From Candidatus Mnemosynella biddleae (GTDB lineage Archaea > Halobacteriota > Archaeoglobi > Mnemosynellales > Mnemosynellaceae), in contig MTMI02000001.1 in the NCBI GenBank assembly GCA_002011165.2, positions 92,174 to 156,173 of the forward strand: 64,000 bases of DNA. Reading direction: 5' to 3'. The notes beneath the pieces are model-generated. The model was not told where the DNA came from and made no database searches. It saw only the letters and a program-made list of their open reading frames with translations. Each line of letters begins with the position of its first letter. The stretch's first letter is position 1. The position numbers and the translations under genes were made by a program. This document shows, one piece after another, positions 44,186 through 52,508 of the stretch.

Positions 44186-45046
44186 TTGAAGCCCGTGGCT
44201 CATGTGAAGCTAAAGGATGTAGTTATTTTTGAAACTTTAGATGCATTGAGCAATCAAATAAAAGATGAAAATGTAAGATTAGAGACAATAGATTTGACTA
44301 AAAGAAATCCTGCCACGGGTCCGATCTATGTGGAGAATGTTGAACCCGGTGACACTTTGGTTGTTGAGATTCTAGACGTAGCTCCTAGTGAGAGGGGTTG
44401 GATCCGAGTTTATCCTGGAGGAGGGGTGCTCCACGATAAGTTGTTTAAACCCAAGGTAAAGTTATTGCATCTTGAGAATGAAACTGTAAAATTTAACAAC
44501 ATAGGGATGCCAATTAAGCCAATGATAGGGGTTTTAGGTGTTGCTCCGTCTGAAGGAGAGTTTCCCACGATAACACCAAGCTATCACGGAGGTAACATGG
44601 ATGTAGCATTGATAACTAAAGGCAGTAAAGTATATCTTCCGGTGTTTGTAGAGGGTGCTCTTTTAGCATTAGGAGATCTTCACGCTGTACAAGGAGACGG
44701 AGAGATCTGTTCCACAGCAGTTGAGATTTCAGGAGAGGTTAAAATTAGGTTAGATGTAATTAAGGGGATGAGACCCAAATATCCCATTGTCGAGCTTGAA
44801 GATTCATATTCGATAGTAACTTTTGGTCACAGCCTAGATGATGCACTTTACAGAGCTTCTGAAGAAGTTGTAAAAAGTTTAATGAGGGCTCATGGACTTG
44901 AGTTTGAAGAGGCTTACATGCTCTCAAGCCTGATAGTTAATTTAAGAGTGAATCAAGCGGTCAATCCAATGAGAGGTATTAGAGCCGAAATACCCAAAAA
45001 ATATGTCAAATTGAATGATCTATTAAATTACGGCCAGAGCCCGTAA
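44186..45046 (+). CDS. Acetamidase/formamidase family protein, start region disturbed
   Basis: A 286-aa product of the FmdA/AmdA family (FETLDALSNQI, NPATGPIYVENVEPGDTLVV, GDLHAVQGDGEI), which hydrolyses formamide or short amides to acid and ammonia. The listed start is a TTG without ribosome site. The frame continues upstream in family-like sequence (KISCENVIYKFSKYLKPVAH) back to 44123 without ATG or GTG. AGGAGG is at 44121, and an ATG right after it is out of frame by one base in an A tract. So the true N-terminus is about 16 residues longer, or the gene is damaged. Confidence 0.75.
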   Translation: MKPVAHVKLKDVVIFETLDALSNQIKDENVRLETIDLTKRNPATGPIYVENVEPGDTLVVEILDVAPSERGWIRVYPGGGVLHDKLFKPKVKLLHLENETVKFNNIGMPIKPMIGVLGVAPSEGEFPTITPSYHGGNMDVALITKGSKVYLPVFVEGALLALGDLHAVQGDGEICSTAVEISGEVKIRLDVIKGMRPKYPIVELEDSYSIVTFGHSLDDALYRASEEVVKSLMRAHGLEFEEAYMLSSLIVNLRVNQAVNPMRGIRAEIPKKYVKLNDLLNYGQSP

Positions 45047-45207
45047 AATCCGTTCAAAAACAGCACAAGGATTCCGAGGAGTAGAGAGACCCAAAGCACT
45101 GTTTTTGGGTTTATCTCAATATTGGAATCTCTTATATCATAATACCTCATCAAACCTGCTGAAGAGATGAGTCCTGTTTCCTTTCCTTCTCTCTTCCTCT
45201 TCGCCAT
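45028..45207 (-). CDS. Preprotein translocase subunit Sec61beta (SecG)
   Basis: A 59-aa protein missed by the ORF track: MAKRKREGKETGLISSAGLM, then RYYDIRDSNIEINPKTVLWV and a single membrane helix (SLLLGILVLFLNGFYG). Archaeal Sec61beta has this layout: basic start, LxSSAGLxRYxD, DPKTV-like motif, then a tail anchor. It joins SecY and SecE in the translocon that receives SRP-targeted chains. Its 3' end overlaps the amidase gene by 19 bases, and it diverges from an amidohydrolase gene 35 bases away. Confidence 0.93.
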   Translation of the reverse strand: MAKRKREGKETGLISSAGLMRYYDIRDSNIEINPKTVLWVSLLLGILVLFLNGFYGLWP

Positions 45208-45242
45208 CGATTTTAAGTTTGAGTATCATTAATTTAAATGTT

Positions 45243-46301
45243 ATGTCTGAGATCGTGATAAGCGGATGGATCCTAAGAGGAGAGGAGTTCGAGCTCATCT
45301 CAGGTTACATTTCGATTAAAGATGGTGTGATAAAAGAAGTTGAAGAAGAGAATATCAGAGGCGAACTTCTCATAATCCCCTCACTTGTGAATGCTCATGT
45401 CCACACTGGTGATGCTGTTGCGAAGGACTTAGAGTATGAGGATCTCAGGAGTGTTGTTGCACCACCAGATGGTTTGAAGCACAGAATTCTGAGGGAGACG
45501 CCGAGAGACGAGATTATAGGAATGATGAAAAGGGTTTCAAATGATATGGTGAAGTGTGGAATTGGAGCCTTCTGCGATTTCAGAGAGGGAGGAATTGAAG
45601 GGGTGAGGATGCTAAGAGAGGCGGAGTTCAAACCTCTTGCGGTCATTCTCGGAAGACCGGAAGGATGTGATGAGGAGGAGGTATTGAAAATCTCTGAGGG
45701 AATAGGAGTAAGCGGATATCTAGATGTTGAGGAGGAGCTTCTCATCTCTTGGAGAGAGAGTGCGAAGAGAATGAGGAAACTTTTTGCGATTCACGCAGGA
45801 GAATTTGAAAGAAGTGATATAGAGGGTGCTCTAAGTCTTGAACCAGACTTTGTTGTGCACATGACGTGTGCTTCCAGAGAGGATATTAAGATGATGGCTG
45901 ACCTCAACATTCCCGTTGTTGTTTGTCCGAGGGCGAATCTCGATGGTGCTGGAATCTGTGGGCGTGCACCACCTCTCAGAGAAATGCTGGAAGAGGGATT
46001 GTGTGTTGCCATTGGAACCGATAATCTAATGATAAATTCAGTTGACCTCTTCAGGGAGATGGATTTCATCTCAAGGGTTTATAAGATTCCTCCAAAAGAA
46101 ATTCTCAAGATGGGTACGATAAACGGAGCGAGGATTTTAAAGAGAGATGAAGAGCTCGGGTGCATAGAAGTTGGGAAAAAAGCATATATAACAGTAATCA
46201 ACCTAAATTCATCTAACACGTGTGGAAGTAGAAGTGTTATAAGAACTCTCATTCGTAGAGTTCGACCAGATGATATTGTCAGGACAATAACCGGAGGTTA
46301 G
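45243..46301 (+). CDS. Amidohydrolase-superfamily deaminase-like enzyme
   Basis: About 352 aa (ATG giving MSEIVISGWILRG; the ORF track starts 8 codons earlier). It has the metal-dependent TIM barrel motifs NAHVHTGD (two His), a third His in LFAIHAGEFE, HMTCAS, and the Asp in IGTDNLMINS, all suited to one catalytic metal. It is related to cytosine, guanine and S-adenosylhomocysteine deaminases. The substrate is not evident. Six bases separate it from the UspA gene, so they are probably cotranscribed. Confidence 0.85.
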   Translation: MSEIVISGWILRGEEFELISGYISIKDGVIKEVEEENIRGELLIIPSLVNAHVHTGDAVAKDLEYEDLRSVVAPPDGLKHRILRETPRDEIIGMMKRVSNDMVKCGIGAFCDFREGGIEGVRMLREAEFKPLAVILGRPEGCDEEEVLKISEGIGVSGYLDVEEELLISWRESAKRMRKLFAIHAGEFERSDIEGALSLEPDFVVHMTCASREDIKMMADLNIPVVVCPRANLDGAGICGRAPPLREMLEEGLCVAIGTDNLMINSVDLFREMDFISRVYKIPPKEILKMGTINGARILKRDEELGCIEVGKKAYITVINLNSSNTCGSRSVIRTLIRRVRPDDIVRTITGG

Positions 46302-46306
46302 GAGAG

Positions 46307-46753
46307 ATGAGTGAAATTAAGAAGATAGTTATTGCTACAGATGGCTCCGAGTATACGAAGAAATCTGTTGAGGTTGCAGTAGATCTAGCTCAAAAACTCG
46401 GAGCCGAAGTTTATGGAATTTATGTTATGGACACTGCTGCTTTTGTAAGCGTCCCGCTTGACGCAGCTTTGGAGGACATCCTCGATGTCCTGAGAGAAGA
46501 AGGTAAAAGAGCTCTTAAATATGTTGAAGATCTCGCAAAGGAGAGGGGTGTGAAGGTTCATACTGAGATCCTTGAAGGTTATCCGGCTGAAATGATCGTG
46601 AAATATGCAGAAGAAATAAATGCAGATCTGATTTCCGTTGGGACTTTAGGAAAGAGTGGAATTGAGAGATTTATTCTGGGAAGTACCTCTGAAAAGGTTA
46701 TCAGACTTTCGAAAATGCCTGTAATGGTCGTTAAAGGTGAGAAACGTGATTGA
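46307..46753 (+). CDS. Universal stress protein (UspA family)
   Basis: A 148-aa protein with the ATP-binding type Usp fold: IVIATDGSEYTKKSVEVAVD at the start and the loop GTLGKSGIERFILGSTSEKV (G-2x-G-9x-G-S/T). ATP-binding Usp proteins act as stress or energy signalling modules. It overlaps the following CBS gene by eight bases. Usp and CBS genes side by side both sense adenosine nucleotides, which hints at a shared energy-sensing role. Confidence 0.9.
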   Translation: MSEIKKIVIATDGSEYTKKSVEVAVDLAQKLGAEVYGIYVMDTAAFVSVPLDAALEDILDVLREEGKRALKYVEDLAKERGVKVHTEILEGYPAEMIVKYAEEINADLISVGTLGKSGIERFILGSTSEKVIRLSKMPVMVVKGEKRD

Positions 46754-47597
46754 GAGTGGACTCAGAGTTAAGGATGTGATGACGAGAGATGTCATCTATG
46801 TGACTCTCCCGGGAACAAGGGATGAAGTACTTGAGATCTTCAAGAAGCATGGAATTTCAGGAGTTCCAGTTGTGAAGGATAAGAGACTTGTTGGAATAAT
46901 TACAAGAACAGATATTCTCAGAAAACCAGAAGAAGAGCAACTTGCTCTTTTGATGACAAGAAACCCAATAACGATTTCTCCAGAGGAGTCAATAGAGAGT
47001 GCCGCAAAGATACTTTATGAGAGGAGAATAAGAAGGCTTCCAGTTGTGAAAAATGATGAACTCGTTGGAATTGTCAGTATTGCGGATCTCATAAGGGCTT
47101 TGGGCGATATGGACGTTCAGGAAACGATTGACAGATACCTTGAGGATGGCACGATGATATGTTGGGAAATGACTCCACTGAATATTGTTGCAATGATGAT
47201 GCAGATGGGAAATATAAACGCGATGCCTGTTGTAAATGATAACGGAGAGCTCGTTGGTATAATAGGCGATGATGATATTCTGAAAGCTTCGATGATAGAG
47301 GATAGAGTGGAGAAATCCGACATGTCAACAGCTCATGATGAGGATGCGTGGGCTTGGGAAGGAGTGAGAGACACTTTGAGACTCTACTATGGAGTTTCAG
47401 AAATAAAGATTCCGAAGATTCCGGTTAAAGAGGTAATGGTGAAGAACGTTGTTACCGCATATCAATATTCTGAGGTCAGTGAATGTGCGAGAAAAATGAG
47501 CAGAGGAAATTTCGATCAACTACCAGTAATTACAAGTGAGAACGTTATTATAGGAGTTCTCAAGGATAGAGATCTCCTGAAGGTGTTTTTTGAATGA
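46746..47597 (+). CDS. CBS-domain protein with four CBS repeats
   Basis: About 283 aa from a GTG that follows AAAGGTGAG; a GTG nine bases earlier is possible. Four CBS motifs in two Bateman pairs are visible: VKDVMTRDVIYVTLPGTRDE, LMTRNPITISPEESIESAAK, the ISxEMTP-like ICWEMTPLNIVAMMM and VKEVMVKNVVTAYQYSE. No catalytic domain is attached. Such proteins bind AMP, ATP or SAM and regulate partners. Its stop overlaps the glyS start. Confidence 0.9.
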   Translation: MIESGLRVKDVMTRDVIYVTLPGTRDEVLEIFKKHGISGVPVVKDKRLVGIITRTDILRKPEEEQLALLMTRNPITISPEESIESAAKILYERRIRRLPVVKNDELVGIVSIADLIRALGDMDVQETIDRYLEDGTMICWEMTPLNIVAMMMQMGNINAMPVVNDNGELVGIIGDDDILKASMIEDRVEKSDMSTAHDEDAWAWEGVRDTLRLYYGVSEIKIPKIPVKEVMVKNVVTAYQYSEVSECARKMSRGNFDQLPVITSENVIIGVLKDRDLLKVFFE

Positions 47598-49234
47598 ATG
47601 ATAAGTATAAAAAGGTAATGGAGCTCTGTAGGAGGAGAGGTTTTCTCTGGCCCTCTTTTGAGATATATGGAGAGGTTGCGGGATTCTGGGACTATGGACC
47701 GCTAGGAACGAGCTTGAAGAATAGGATAATAGAGAGATGGCGTGAGATATACGTTAAGAGAGAAGGATTTTATGAAATTGACACACCGACGATAGGAGTT
47801 GAAGATGTTTTCGTCGCGTCTGGTCACGTCTCTGAATTTACAGATCCTCTGGTGAGATGCAAGAAGTGTGGAAGTGTTTTCAGAGCGGATCATCTCGCTG
47901 AAGTTAATTCATCTGAAACAGAGATTATAGAGGAGAGAATTAGAAAGGAGGGAATTTCATGCCCGGAGTGCGGGGGAGAGCTCAGTAATGTTTATTACTT
48001 CAACTTAATGTTCAAAACGAGCATAGGACCTGAAGGAGATAGAGTAGGATATCTCAGACCGGAAACTGCTCAGGGAATCTTTATCAACTTTCTCAGACTT
48101 TTCAGATTCAATAGAGAGAAGTTACCATTTGGTGTTGCTCAGGTTGGAAGAGCTTATAGAAACGAGATCTCGCCAAGACAGGGGCTTATAAGGTTGAGAG
48201 AGTTTACGCAGTGTGAAGTGGAATATTTTGTGGATCCAGAAAGGAAAGATTCAGCTTCATTTGAAGACGTTGAGCTTCTCCTTCTTCCTGCAACAGGAAA
48301 AGAGATTAAAATCAGCCTTAAAAAAGCTGTTTCAGAGGGAATGCTTGCTCATTCCCTTATGGCATATCACATGAAACTTATATACGAATTTCTGACCTCT
48401 ATTGGGATCCCCGGAAATGCCATAAGATTCAGACAACACAGAAGGGATGAGATGGCTCACTACGCAAATGATTGCTGGGATGCAGAGGTTCTAACTTCTA
48501 GATTCGGATGGGTTGAAGTTGTGGGTCTTGCAGACAGAGGAGATTACGATCTGAGAGCTCATATGAGACACTCTCAGGTGGATCTCAGAGTGGATACGGG
48601 AGAAGAGTTAGGAGAGATGAAGAGAGTTGTGAGACCCCGGATGAGCAAACTCGGACCTGTTTATAAGGAGAGAGCAAAGAAAATTGCGGAGGCTCTAAAA
48701 AATGCAGAATTTAAAGATGGGGGAATAATCGTAGAGGTGGATGGTGAAAAGATCGAGATTCCAGAGGAATTTTACGAAGTTGAAGAGATAAAGGAGACGA
48801 GAAAAATTATCCCTCATGTCATAGAGCCCTCTTTTGGAGCTGATAGAATCCTCTATGTTTTGTTGGAGCACGCCTATGACGAAGAAGAGGTTAATGGGGA
48901 GCTTAGAGTTGTTTTGAGGGTTCCTCCGGGAATTGCTCCGATTGATGTTGCGGTGTTTCCTCTTGTGAATGATGAGAGACTTGTGAAGATCTCCCGTGAA
49001 ATTGCTGAAGATCTCAGAACCCATGGACTTCAGGTGGAGTACGATGAGGGAGGATCCATAGGAAGGAGATACAGGAGACAGGATGAGATAGGAACGCCTT
49101 TCTGTGTAACTGTTGATTTCGAGACGCTTGAAGATGAAAGTGTAACTATAAGATTCAGAGATTCTATGAAGCAGGAAAGAGTGAAAATAAAGGAGCTAAG
49201 AGACAGGCTCCTGAAACTTTTGGGAAGATGCTGA
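47594..49234 (+). CDS. glyS: Glycyl-tRNA synthetase
   Basis: A 546-aa class II aminoacyl-tRNA synthetase of the archaeal/eukaryotic alpha-2 type. Motif 1 region: GFLWPSFEIYGEVAGFWDYG. A zinc-binding pair is present (CKKCGSVFRADH and CPECGG). Motif 2: FRNEISPRQGLIRLREF type, and motif 3: EPSFGADRILYVLLEHAY. The C-terminal anticodon-binding domain is from about 440. It charges tRNA-Gly. The start overlaps the CBS gene stop by four bases. Confidence 0.97.
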   Translation: MNDKYKKVMELCRRRGFLWPSFEIYGEVAGFWDYGPLGTSLKNRIIERWREIYVKREGFYEIDTPTIGVEDVFVASGHVSEFTDPLVRCKKCGSVFRADHLAEVNSSETEIIEERIRKEGISCPECGGELSNVYYFNLMFKTSIGPEGDRVGYLRPETAQGIFINFLRLFRFNREKLPFGVAQVGRAYRNEISPRQGLIRLREFTQCEVEYFVDPERKDSASFEDVELLLLPATGKEIKISLKKAVSEGMLAHSLMAYHMKLIYEFLTSIGIPGNAIRFRQHRRDEMAHYANDCWDAEVLTSRFGWVEVVGLADRGDYDLRAHMRHSQVDLRVDTGEELGEMKRVVRPRMSKLGPVYKERAKKIAEALKNAEFKDGGIIVEVDGEKIEIPEEFYEVEEIKETRKIIPHVIEPSFGADRILYVLLEHAYDEEEVNGELRVVLRVPPGIAPIDVAVFPLVNDERLVKISREIAEDLRTHGLQVEYDEGGSIGRRYRRQDEIGTPFCVTVDFETLEDESVTIRFRDSMKQERVKIKELRDRLLKLLGRC

Positions 49235-49242
49235 AAAAGATG

Positions 49243-49250
49243 TTTATATA
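49243..49250 (+). promoter_or_regulatory. TATA box upstream of hef
   Basis: TTTATATA lies about 26-33 bases before the hef ATG, just after the glyS stop. It is consistent with hef being transcribed on its own with a very short or no leader. Confidence 0.6.
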
Positions 49251-49275
49251 GTGTAGATGAGAGATTTTATGCAAG

Positions 49276-51513
49276 ATGAGTTATTACAATCATCCACTGC
49301 TTAAAAAAGATGTTATAGAGTATCGAGAGTATCAAGTTAGAATTGCAAGAAAAGGTATTGAAAAGTCTCTTTTAGTTGTTCTTCCCACAGGTCTCGGGAA
49401 GACTGTGATAGCTCTGATTGTGATGCTTGAAAAGCTCCTTGAATCTGGTGGCAAGGTTCTCATGCTCGCTCCTACACGACCTCTTGTGGAGCAACATTAT
49501 GAGTTTATAAAAAGTGTGACTCTCCTTCACCCAAGATCTATTGCGATGATTACGGGGAATATCGAAAAGAAAAAGAGACTGGAGTTGTGGAGGAGAGCAT
49601 CTGTTATTATTGCGACTCCTCAAACAATTGAGAACGATCTGGTGACGAATGAGATATCTCTAAGAGATGTTAGTTGTATCGTTTTTGATGAGGCTCATCG
49701 TGCTGTTGGAGAATATTCATACGTTTACATTGCAAGGAGATACAGAGAAGAGAATCCCCACGCACATGTCATTGGTATAACTGCATCTCCTGGAAGCTCC
49801 AAGGAGAGAATTGAGGAGATATGTGGAAATTTAGGGATAGAGGAGATTGAGATTAGAACAGAATATGATGATGATGTTCTTCCCTACATCTATCCCGTTG
49901 AGTTCGAGTGGATTCATGTAGAAGTTCCAGTGGAAATAAGGGGGTTGAAAGAAGAGCTTGAAAAAGTGGTAGATGACAGGCTGAATAAACTCAGAGAGAT
50001 GGGTGTAAAGATCAAAGGGAATTCAAAAAAGGAGATTCTGGAAATTCAAGCTAAAATAAGAGAGCTTATAAAAGAGTCGCCAAACAGACAGCTATATGAG
50101 ATTGCTTCTATTCAAGCAGAGGTTCTCAAGTTGAAACATGCAGTTGAATTAATTGAGACTCAGGGTCTTGAGGCTCTTAAAAAGTATTTCGAAAGGTTAA
50201 AAAAGGAGGCTTATTCAAGAGGTGGGAGCAAAGCCTCAAAAAGACTCTTCTCGGATCCCAAGTTTCTTGAAGTTTTGAAAAGAGTGGAAGGGCTCGAAAC
50301 AAAGCATCCAAAGCTGGAGAAACTTGTTGAAGTTATCCAAGAGGCTCTTGACGAAGGGACTGAGAGAATCATAGTCTTCGCAAACTTCAGAGATAGTGTG
50401 GAGATGATAACCTCACATTTGAAAGAGAGGGGAATTAAAGCGGAGAGATTTATAGGACAGAGTTCGAGAAATGGAGTCAAGGGTCTCTCTCAAAAAGAGC
50501 AGGTGGAGATAATCAGGAGATTCAAAGAGGGTGTCTTCAACGTTCTTGTGGCAACTTCAGTTGCCGAGGAGGGAATAGATATACCTTCAACAGATCTTGT
50601 AATATTCTATGAACCTGTTCCCTCCGAAATCAGAAGTATTCAGAGAAGGGGGAGGACCGGAAGGGACACTTATGGAAGAGTTGTCATGTTAATAACAAAG
50701 GACACGAGGGATGAGATCTATTACTGGATCAGCAGGAGAAAGGAGAAGATAATGAAGAGGATGATGCGGAGGAAGTTGAAAAGGGAAGAGGGGAAAGAAG
50801 TTGAAAGTGATCAAAAAAGGCTTGAAGACTTTAAAAATACCTCCATAAAGATTATAGTTGATCACAGAGAGTTGCGCTCAGGAGTTGTTAAAGAGCTTAA
50901 AGATTTTGGAGTTGAAATAGATGTTGAAGTTCTGAATGTTGGTGATTATCAACTTAGCTCTAGAGTCTGCGTCGAGAGGAAAACTGTTGAGGATTTTCTG
51001 GCATCTCTCATAGACACTGAGAGAAACCTTTTCAGACAAATAGAAGAGCTCTCTAAGAACTATGAGAGACCTGTGTTAATTATAGAAGGTGGCAATTTGT
51101 TTGGAGTGAGAAATATTCACCCTCATGCTATAATGGGAGCTTTAGCATCAATTAGCGTGGATTTCAGGGTACCTATTCTTTTCACAAAGGATAGTAGAGA
51201 GAGTGCTGAGCTGATTTTTCTCATCGCAAAAAGGGAGATGGAAGAGGGTATAAGAAACATCAAATTTCATACTAAAAAAACCTCTAAGAATGATAGAGAG
51301 ATGCTTGAATATATAGTTTCTTCTTTTCCGGGAGTTGGTGTTTCCACTGCAAAAGCCCTCTTGAACCATTTTGGATCCATAAAGAATATCGTAAACGCAG
51401 ATAAAAAAGAACTTCTGAGAGTTAAAGGAGTGGGAGAGGTTACTGCTGAAACGATAAAGAAATACGGCGAAATGGAATATGGAAAAAGGAGTTTTATAAA
51501 AGACTTGGACTAA
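49276..51513 (+). CDS. hef: Hef helicase/nuclease (FANCM/XPF family)
   Basis: A 745-aa fork-structure enzyme. The N-terminal SF2 helicase has PTGLGKT (I), DEAH (II) and ITASPG (III), with the helical insert (about 200-320), then RRGRTGR (VI). The C-terminal ERCC4 nuclease has GDYQLSSRVCVERKTVEDFL (GDY-n-ERK-3x-D), followed by tandem HhH (FPGVGVSTAKALLNHFGSI). Hef processes stalled replication forks in euryarchaea. Both halves are intact. It lies close to the predicted origin and PolD genes. Confidence 0.96.
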   Translation: MSYYNHPLLKKDVIEYREYQVRIARKGIEKSLLVVLPTGLGKTVIALIVMLEKLLESGGKVLMLAPTRPLVEQHYEFIKSVTLLHPRSIAMITGNIEKKKRLELWRRASVIIATPQTIENDLVTNEISLRDVSCIVFDEAHRAVGEYSYVYIARRYREENPHAHVIGITASPGSSKERIEEICGNLGIEEIEIRTEYDDDVLPYIYPVEFEWIHVEVPVEIRGLKEELEKVVDDRLNKLREMGVKIKGNSKKEILEIQAKIRELIKESPNRQLYEIASIQAEVLKLKHAVELIETQGLEALKKYFERLKKEAYSRGGSKASKRLFSDPKFLEVLKRVEGLETKHPKLEKLVEVIQEALDEGTERIIVFANFRDSVEMITSHLKERGIKAERFIGQSSRNGVKGLSQKEQVEIIRRFKEGVFNVLVATSVAEEGIDIPSTDLVIFYEPVPSEIRSIQRRGRTGRDTYGRVVMLITKDTRDEIYYWISRRKEKIMKRMMRRKLKREEGKEVESDQKRLEDFKNTSIKIIVDHRELRSGVVKELKDFGVEIDVEVLNVGDYQLSSRVCVERKTVEDFLASLIDTERNLFRQIEELSKNYERPVLIIEGGNLFGVRNIHPHAIMGALASISVDFRVPILFTKDSRESAELIFLIAKREMEEGIRNIKFHTKKTSKNDREMLEYIVSSFPGVGVSTAKALLNHFGSIKNIVNADKKELLRVKGVGEVTAETIKKYGEMEYGKRSFIKDLD

Positions 51514-51809
51514 CTTTTCCTTAGCCTTTCCATCATGTCAAGTAATTTCTCAAGTGAGAGAAGAATTTTATATATTTTCTCTGGATCCTTCTCTCTTCTC
51601 AGAACTCCCATGAGGTGTTGTGCGGTTTCGTTTAAAATTTCCTCCAAAGTTATTTCTTCTTTTTCGTCTTTCTTTTCTTCTTTTCTCTCACAGTAAACGC
51701 AAAACACTTCATTATCCTTTTTTAAAAGTGGAGCTCCACAGTTTTCGCAATGTTCGCCCAAGAGCGTTGCTCCTTTTTCCAAAGCTTCGACTATTTTTCT
51801 AACTTCCAT
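51510..51809 (-). CDS. SSSCA1/p27 autoantigen-like zinc-ribbon protein
   Basis: About 99 aa (ATG giving MEVRKIVEALEKG; a GTG two codons upstream is possible). A single zinc ribbon, EHCENCGAPLLKKDNEVFCV followed by YC, sits near residues 20-42, and the C-terminus is helical. It fits the archaeal homologues of Sjogren/scleroderma autoantigen 1 (COG1645). Their function is unclear. It overlaps the hef stop by four bases, tail to tail. Confidence 0.85.
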   Translation of the reverse strand: MEVRKIVEALEKGATLLGEHCENCGAPLLKKDNEVFCVYCERKEEKKDEKEEITLEEILNETAQHLMGVLRREKDPEKIYKILLSLEKLLDMMERLRKS

Positions 51810-51903
51810 TCTCACACCCTTTTAAACCGAAAATTATTTTTCCAACCTCTGATAAATAGAGATGAACACAAGATCCTTAAAAATTTTTACAGAGGTGATT
51901 TAT

Positions 51904-52185
51904 ATGATGGGAGAAGATCCAGAGGGAATTATAAAAGGTTGTGTTGATATTTTGAAACAGATTATTAACGATGACACCGTCCCGAAAAATATCCGAAGAT
52001 CAGCAGAAAAAGCTAAAGATGTACTTGAAAAGGGTGTTGAATCTGGAAAAGATAGTTATGCAATAAGAGCTGCTTCTGCAATTTCAATTTTGGATGAGGT
52101 TGGAAACGATCCCAACATTCCACTACATGCAAGAACTCTTATTTGGAATATAGTTTCTCAGCTTGAGAGAATACCTCCTGAGTAA
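51904..52185 (+). CDS. UPF0147 family protein
   Basis: A 93-aa, all-helical acidic protein with the family core VPKNIRRSAEKAKDVLEKG and the closing ARTLIWNIVSQLERIP. The start is the ATG seven bases after GAGGTGA; the ORF track begins 14 codons earlier. UPF0147 is widespread in archaea and has no known role. It is the last gene before the predicted origin. Confidence 0.85.
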   Translation: MMGEDPEGIIKGCVDILKQIINDDTVPKNIRRSAEKAKDVLEKGVESGKDSYAIRAASAISILDEVGNDPNIPLHARTLIWNIVSQLERIPPE

Positions 52186-52219
52186 TTTTTCTTTTTATTC
52201 AATCATTTTGGTGGGAGAG

Positions 52220-52240
52220 ACCCCTTTATTTCCAGTGGAA
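52220..52240 (-). repeat. Origin recognition box (ORB) 1
   Basis: ACCCC, TTTATTTCCAGTGGAA: a perfect 21-base inverted copy of ORB 2. Read on the minus strand it is TTCCACTGGAAATAAAGGGG then T, with the G-string and TTCCASTGGAAA core of euryarchaeal ORBs. Orc1/Cdc6 binds such sites through its winged helix and AAA+ domain. Confidence 0.88.
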
Positions 52241-52398
52241 CTTTTTAAGACTTTTTGGATTTGGCACTCGACTTTCTATTTTTAATTTAATTTATTTTTA
52301 AATTTTTCTTGGAAAAGTATAAATAATTTTAGTTGCAGAAATCTACAACTGGTTACTTCGTCATTAAAAATAATAAAAAATAGAAATGTCCAAAATAT

Positions 52399-52419
52399 TT
52401 CCACTGGAAATAAAGGGGT
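52399..52419 (+). repeat. Origin recognition box (ORB) 2
   Basis: TTCCACTGGAAATAAAGGGG plus T, followed by GGGTG. Identical over 21 bases to ORB 1 in reverse orientation. The G-rich sides of the two boxes point outward, so they face the AT-rich segment from both sides with the palindromic cores inward. Confidence 0.88.
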
Positions 52420-52508
52420 GGGTGTCACTCGCAATGATTATTAATATTCAGAGACTATCTTTATTACATCTCAAATCATAAGCTATCCATTCCCTCGTGG
52501 TGATAGTT

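Larger units (their letters stand above)
52186..52508. other. Predicted replication origin region (oriC) next to orc1/cdc6
   Basis: This 323-base gene-free stretch lies directly upstream of orc1/cdc6. Two ORB-like elements in inverted orientation are about 160 bases apart. Between them lies very AT-rich DNA (for example TTTTTAATTTAATTTATTTT), suited to duplex unwinding. This layout is that of well-studied euryarchaeal origins. GC-skew analysis of the genome would be the simplest test. Confidence 0.85.
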
